From: Ruminiclostridium hungatei
Lineage (GTDB): Bacteria > Bacillota > Clostridia > Acetivibrionales > DSM-1351
DNA: 64,000 nt
NCBI RefSeq assembly: GCF_002051585.1
Contig: NZ_MZGX01000006.1
Location: 148,386 to 212,385, forward strand
Direction: 5' to 3'
The notes under the pieces were generated by a model. It worked only from the letters and a program-made list of their open reading frames with translations. It did no database searches and was not told where the DNA came from. Of the stretch, positions 62,769 through 64,000 are shown piece by piece; within the stretch, counting starts at the first letter, position 1, and the number at the start of each line of letters is the position of its first letter. The position numbers and the translations under genes were made by a program.

Positions 62769-62912
62769 TTACCCTATTGCGCTGAGTATTTCTTCTTTCT
62801 CTTCTGCTGTTAGTGCTGGATAATCTCGAATAATTTCCTCCGTCGTCCTTCGTTCCTGCAACATCCTAGCTTTTATGGCATTTACAAATATGTTCTTTTT
62901 CCATATAGGCAT
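62769..62912 (-). CDS. Very short tail-region protein (47 residues)
   Basis: An ATG at 62912 with GGGAGGT nearby opens a 47-codon frame: MPIWKKNIFVNAIKARMLQE, then a Glu/Arg-rich helix and LTAEEKEEILSAIG. It starts one base after the stop of the baseplate-chimera gene, so it is translationally coupled. Short proteins in this place (XkdX-like) are common after tail-fibre genes of clostridial and bacillus prophages; the match here is by position and size. Confidence 0.65.
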   Translation of the reverse strand: MPIWKKNIFVNAIKARMLQERRTTEEIIRDYPALTAEEKEEILSAIG

Positions 62913-62913
62913 G

Positions 62914-63612
62914 TTATATAGCACCTCCCATTAAAGCAGTTATTGCTATCGTTATGTCATCAACTCTTTTCTGCAATGAGGTGTTTTCAAGTTGAACTTC
63001 AACAACTTTATTAATCAACTGTACGGCTTGTTCGATATTAACAGTGGTGCCTGAAGATGTTACTATATTAGTCTCTTTATCTACAGCATATATTGTTATA
63101 TCACTTATGCTCAAATCCGATATTGATTGTCCTGCAAGCTGTCCGTCCCCCACCGCTATTCTGGTAAAATTAAGCTGTGCACCTGCCTGGGCTTTTGCCG
63201 TGACTGTCCCCTGATTCTGCCCTGCAGGTATGACAAGTTCCTGCAGAGTTGCAAAATATATAGTCCCGTCAGGAGTCGCCCGCGTTCCGGCAGGTATGTG
63301 TGTGCTGGATGTCTGAGCTGCGGACAGTGAAAACTTTAATGTTACTCTTGCCCTCTGTGCAGGCAGCCGGGTACAGTCCCAAAATTCCCCCAGGCTGTCC
63401 AGCACTTCTCCTGAAGCATAACGAAGGAGGTTTCCTCGGCCGGTATTATTTATAGAATTATATGCCGAGACCAGCACCGGGACAAAATTATATAGAAACT
63501 GCCGGCGCTCATCCCCAGGATAAAGTGTTTCGCCCATATGCTCCTCAAAGGCTTTTATCAAGTTATTAAGGATTTCCCCGCTGTCAACGGTCACAAAATT
63601 TATATCGCTCAT
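62914..63612 (-). CDS. Baseplate J-like protein, truncated and fused to another tail protein
   Basis: 232 residues. Residues 1-175 follow gpJ/baseplate J-like proteins (EEHMGETLYPGDERRQFLYN, SGEVLDSLGEFWDCTRLPAQ, IPAGTRATPDGTIYFATLQE). Then, instead of the C-terminal 200 residues, there is a short helical end (NIEQAVQLINKVVEVQLENT, then SLQKRVDDI) typical of a coiled tail-fibre-adjacent protein. The gene thus looks like a fusion produced by a deletion that removed the rest of J, gpI and the fibre genes. Its ATG overlaps the gp25-like stop by four bases. Confidence 0.75.
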   Translation of the reverse strand: MSDINFVTVDSGEILNNLIKAFEEHMGETLYPGDERRQFLYNFVPVLVSAYNSINNTGRGNLLRYASGEVLDSLGEFWDCTRLPAQRARVTLKFSLSAAQTSSTHIPAGTRATPDGTIYFATLQELVIPAGQNQGTVTAKAQAGAQLNFTRIAVGDGQLAGQSISDLSISDITIYAVDKETNIVTSSGTTVNIEQAVQLINKVVEVQLENTSLQKRVDDITIAITALMGGAI

Positions 63613-63848
63613 ATTTCCACCACCACCTTGAACTGAATGTTACCGTCCTCATCAGTGCTGGCAGACTGCACCTCGATCAGTGAAGCCCGGGGTTCACGTT
63701 GAGTTATTAGATCGGACAGTTCTGCTGCCGCTATGGCTATAGCCTGGTCTAACGGTTTGTCTATAAAATCTCCCGAAAGGCCAAGCGTCCGGTCATATGC
63801 CACCTCATACCTGCGGGTTCTCAGAAGGTTTGCTATGTTCTGGATTAT
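63609..63848 (-). CDS. GPW/gp25-like baseplate protein with abnormal start
   Basis: The frame reads IQNIANLLRTRRYEVAYDRT, then LSGDFIDKPLDQAIAIAAAE and an EPRASLIEV C-terminal part, the gp25/GPW pattern, about 79 residues. The natural start position, 5 bases after AAAGGGGAGTG, holds ATA (63848-63846) instead of ATG; the first standard start is a GTG at 63803, which would remove the conserved first helix. Either an ATA start is used weakly or the gene is inactive. An IS21-type element begins 26 bases upstream, separating it from its promoter. Confidence 0.6.
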   Translation of the reverse strand: MIQNIANLLRTRRYEVAYDRTLGLSGDFIDKPLDQAIAIAAAELSDLITQREPRASLIEVQSASTDEDGNIQFKVVVEI

Positions 63849-63873
63849 ACGTTCACTCCCCTTTGTCCCCCAG

Positions 63874-64000
63874 TGTAAGAATCGGTGCTAAAATACCCTT
63901 AATAAACGGTTGAAAAATCCCCACAAAAAACGTAGTCTTCTCTTTGGGAGGAGACGCAGCAATGATACAAAGTGAGGAATTTTTCATGATCAGAGATTTA
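63874..64000 (+). mobile_element. Left end of an IS21-family insertion sequence (partial)
   Basis: TGTAAGAATCGGTGC at 63874 has the TG start expected of IS21 ends and lies 88 bases before a transposase start. The prophage frame stops making sense from this point. The rest of the element lies beyond the window, so the target duplication cannot be checked. Confidence 0.6.
63962..64000 (+). CDS. istA: IS21-family transposase IstA, first 13 codons
   Basis: GGGAGGAGA 10 bases upstream of the ATG and the reading MIQSEEFFMIRDL match the start of IstA-type transposases. The gene continues past the window's end. Confidence 0.6.
   Translation, partial: MIQSEEFFMIRDL

Noticed and set aside
62812..62830. 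TTAGTGCTGGATAA as another end of the inverted-end repeat
   Set aside because: It lies within the coding sequence of the 47-residue protein, matches only a short core and lacks the flanking repeat sequence.
1..64000. CRISPR arrays, rRNA and tRNA genes
   Set aside because: No regularly spaced direct repeats, and no tRNA arm or rRNA sequence, were recognised on either strand; a computed scan would be needed to be certain.

Overview
The window looks like chromosome from a mesophilic, cellulosome-producing Clostridium of the Ruminiclostridium (cluster III) type. Five secreted proteins carry type I dockerins. Where cohesin recognition is usually read, these dockerins have Ala-Leu, Ala-Ile or Ser-Ile pairs, which is typical of the C. 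cellulolyticum group rather than C. thermocellum. Ribosome-binding sites are strong AGGAGG types, Rho-independent terminators are plentiful, and most of the sequence is moderately AT-rich. The genus assignment is inference; no rRNA gene is present.

Layout. 1-4.3 kb: start of a lipoprotein, a dihydrouridine synthase, an M29 aminopeptidase and two small membrane proteins, with two copies of a short repeat with inverted ends. 4.4-22.2 kb: a plant-cell-wall region. It holds two dockerin SGNH esterases in an operon, a cytosolic GH3 beta-glucosidase divergent from an AraC regulator, an SDR epimerase, a GH5-dockerin endoglucanase, a chorismatase (FkbO/Hyg5/XanB2 family), a CcmF-like haem lyase in operon with a large secreted protein that has both a c-type haem motif (CXXCH) and a dockerin, and an Ig-GH9-dockerin cellulase. 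22.7-25.1 kb: a radical SAM protein with a Cys-rich tail and two small proteins.

25.3-38.4 kb (minus strand): a guanidine-nitrogen operon. In transcription order it encodes two tandem pairs of DUF1989 proteins (carboxyguanidine deiminase subunits), two NifI-like PII proteins, an SsuABC/TauABC-type ABC transporter, a biotin-dependent guanidine/urea carboxylase and allophanate hydrolase. A LuxR-type regulator lies upstream. The leader contains two hairpins followed by an intrinsic terminator and is a good guanidine-riboswitch candidate. One of the inverted-end repeats sits inside this operon. The scheme is uptake, carboxylation to carboxyguanidine, deimination to allophanate, then hydrolysis to ammonia and CO2.

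38.6-43.2 kb: an AraC/effector-binding regulator, secreted proteins of unknown function and a decayed leucine-rich-repeat gene. 43.4-51.3 kb: a visibly GC-richer block with a small HTH protein, a 7TM histidine kinase, a convergent OmpR-type response regulator, a DUF2442 protein and a 1527-residue S-layer-anchored surface protein; probably acquired as a unit. 51.4-57.1 kb: an AT-rich segment bounded by IS256 and IS3 remnants, holding a lipoprotein and a three-gene module with two predicted PD-(D/E)XK nuclease-fold proteins, a possible defence module. 57.2-64 kb: two unknown proteins, a Dam-type methylase and a decayed prophage end (holin, amidase, secreted FnIII protein, a 47-residue tail-region protein, a baseplate-J chimera and a gp25-like gene), cut by the left end of an IS21-family element that runs off the window.

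The most unusual item is the haem-lyase plus dockerin-cytochrome pair, which would place a c-type cytochrome on the cellulosome. The guanidine leader and the repeats that sit next to stop codons come next.
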